Source: an uncultured bacterium
Lineage (GTDB): Bacteria; Hydrogenedentota; Hydrogenedentia; Hydrogenedentales; CAITNO01
DNA length: 6,552 nucleotides
Assembly (NCBI GenBank): GCA_937923585.1
Contig: CALDSM010000264.1
Coordinates: forward strand, 1 to 6,552
Direction of reading: 5' to 3'
Position numbers and translations under genes: made by a program
Part shown: piece by piece, positions 5,707 to 6,552 of the stretch
Layout: each line of letters begins with the position of its first letter
Numbering within the stretch: the first letter of the stretch is position 1
The notes under the pieces: model-generated
What the model saw: only the letters and a program-made list of their open reading frames with translations
What the model was told of the DNA's origin: nothing
Database searches by the model: none

Positions 5707-6552
5707 TCAATAGCTGTTCTCGTGTTCCAGATTCACCTTGCCGCGGAATACCCGGTAAATCAGAGTGGTGTACGTGATGACCAGGGGCATGCCTATCAGG
5801 GCAATGAGCAGCATTATTTTGAGCGTGGCCACGCTCGAGGCAGCGTTGTAGATGTTCAAACTGAATGCCGGGTCCAGCTTCGAATGGACCAGGTTCGGGA
5901 ACATCGCTATGCCGAGCAGGAACACAAACGCCATGATGTTGAAGGAGCTTGCCAGGAACGCCCGGCCCGGCTGTTTGCGGTACAGGAAGTGGGGGACCGC
6001 CGCCACGGCAACGGCGTTAAGGATCGGCATGACCCACGCAATGGGATACCGCTCGAAATTGACCGTGGCGTTTGGCACAAACAGAAGCGCGTAGACGGAA
6101 GTGATGACATAGAGCGCCCCGAAGAGCAGATAAGAGGTCCAAATGGCCCTGCCGATGCGGACGCGCAGTTCCCCGTGCGTCTTGAAGATGAGATAGATGC
6201 CGCCGTGCAACGCGAACAGCACCACGACCATCAGTCCGGTCAGGAGCGCGAAGGGGTTTAGAAAGCCGAAGAAGCTGCCCTGGAACACGCCGTCCCTGTC
6301 TATCGCGATGCCCTGCATGACATTGCCGGTGGCCACGCCAAAGAGCAGCGCCACCACCGCGCTGGACAGAAAGAATATGCCGTCCCAGATCGAGCGCCAA
6401 AGCGGGGAGTGCTTCTTGCTGCGGAATTCCATGGATACGGCCCGAAAGATCAGCCCGCACAGCAGCAGCATGAACGCCGTGTAGAAGGAGGAGAAGATGG
6501 AGGCGTACACCGGCGGGAACGCCGCGAACATCGCGCCGCCGAAAGTGACCAG
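5707..6552 (-). CDS. cydB: Cytochrome bd ubiquinol oxidase subunit II (CydB), 5' end outside window
   Basis: CydB is the integral-membrane partner of CydA in the cytochrome bd quinol:O2 oxidoreductase, which supports respiration at low oxygen. The visible 281 residues run from within the first conserved block (LVTFGGAMFAAFPPVYA, matching the usual W-x-L-x-GGA-x-FAA-x-P-x-x-YA) to the stop. The frame is open to the window edge, so the Met at 6531 is internal and about 50-60 N-terminal residues are missing. Later family landmarks are GNVMQG, GSFFGFLNPFALLTGL, FALHGGIYLIFKTHGEL, SFNIM and YNAASSVATL. About seven hydrophobic segments are visible of the usual eight to nine. cydA is expected upstream, beyond 6552. 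No CydX-like small gene follows the stop codon: the next ATG on this strand (5704) opens only nine codons. The gene converges on the S15 hydrolase across the palindrome at 5603-5674. Confidence 0.95.
   Translation of the reverse strand: MVTFGGAMFAAFPPVYASIFSSFYTAFMLLLCGLIFRAVSMEFRSKKHSPLWRSIWDGIFFLSSAVVALLFGVATGNVMQGIAIDRDGVFQGSFFGFLNPFALLTGLMVVVLFALHGGIYLIFKTHGELRVRIGRAIWTSYLLFGALYVITSVYALLFVPNATVNFERYPIAWVMPILNAVAVAAVPHFLYRKQPGRAFLASSFNIMAFVFLLGIAMFPNLVHSKLDPAFSLNIYNAASSVATLKIMLLIALIGMPLVITYTTLIYRVFRGKVNLEHENSY

Noticed and set aside
1..6552. A previously undescribed multi-gene system
   Set aside because: All substantial genes belong to known families and show no shared-pathway arrangement; only the non-coding repeats are unexplained.

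Overview
The window is a GC-rich stretch of ordinary bacterial chromosome from a Gram-negative-type organism. It carries four protein genes: the end of dnaK, a complete dnaJ, a complete GH88-type unsaturated uronyl hydrolase, and a complete secreted-looking S15/CocE-type hydrolase. A fifth gene, cydB (cytochrome bd oxidase subunit II), enters from the right on the minus strand and is cut by the window edge. A GH88 enzyme, an exported CocE/NonD-family hydrolase and cytochrome bd beside dnaKJ would fit a polysaccharide-degrading lineage such as Planctomycetota, Lentisphaerota, Verrucomicrobiota or Hydrogenedentota. That placement is inference: no rRNA or other diagnostic marker is present.

Layout. 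At 1-876 is the C-terminal part of DnaK. A G+C-rich hairpin at 902-938 separates it from dnaJ (974-2107), giving the common dnaK-dnaJ order of the Hsp70 chaperone system. A 106-base gap with a strong leader hairpin (2163-2193) precedes the GH88 gene (2214-3602). From 3591 to about 3852 lies a non-coding patch rich in repeats. Two similar CACCGG/CCGGTG hairpins in the same orientation bracket it, and inside them is an inverted repeat whose arms are built from six-base units. The first hairpin overlaps the end of the GH88 gene and supplies its stop codon, so this looks like a small non-autonomous mobile repeat that landed on the 3' end of the gene. The S15-family hydrolase follows (3905-5587). 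Between it and the converging cydB (5707-6552, minus) is a near-perfect 20-bp inverted repeat with a 32-base loop.

Function. DnaK and DnaJ act together in protein folding. The GH88 protein has no signal peptide and would act in the cytoplasm on unsaturated oligouronides made by polysaccharide lyases. The S15 protein would act outside the cytoplasm on an ester, amide or Xaa-Pro bond that the sequence does not identify. CydB belongs to a respiratory oxidase with high oxygen affinity. Nothing ties these last three genes into one pathway.

No defence system, CRISPR array, tRNA or rRNA is visible. The unusual content is the repeat patch at 3591-3852 and the palindrome at 5603-5674, not a new protein system.
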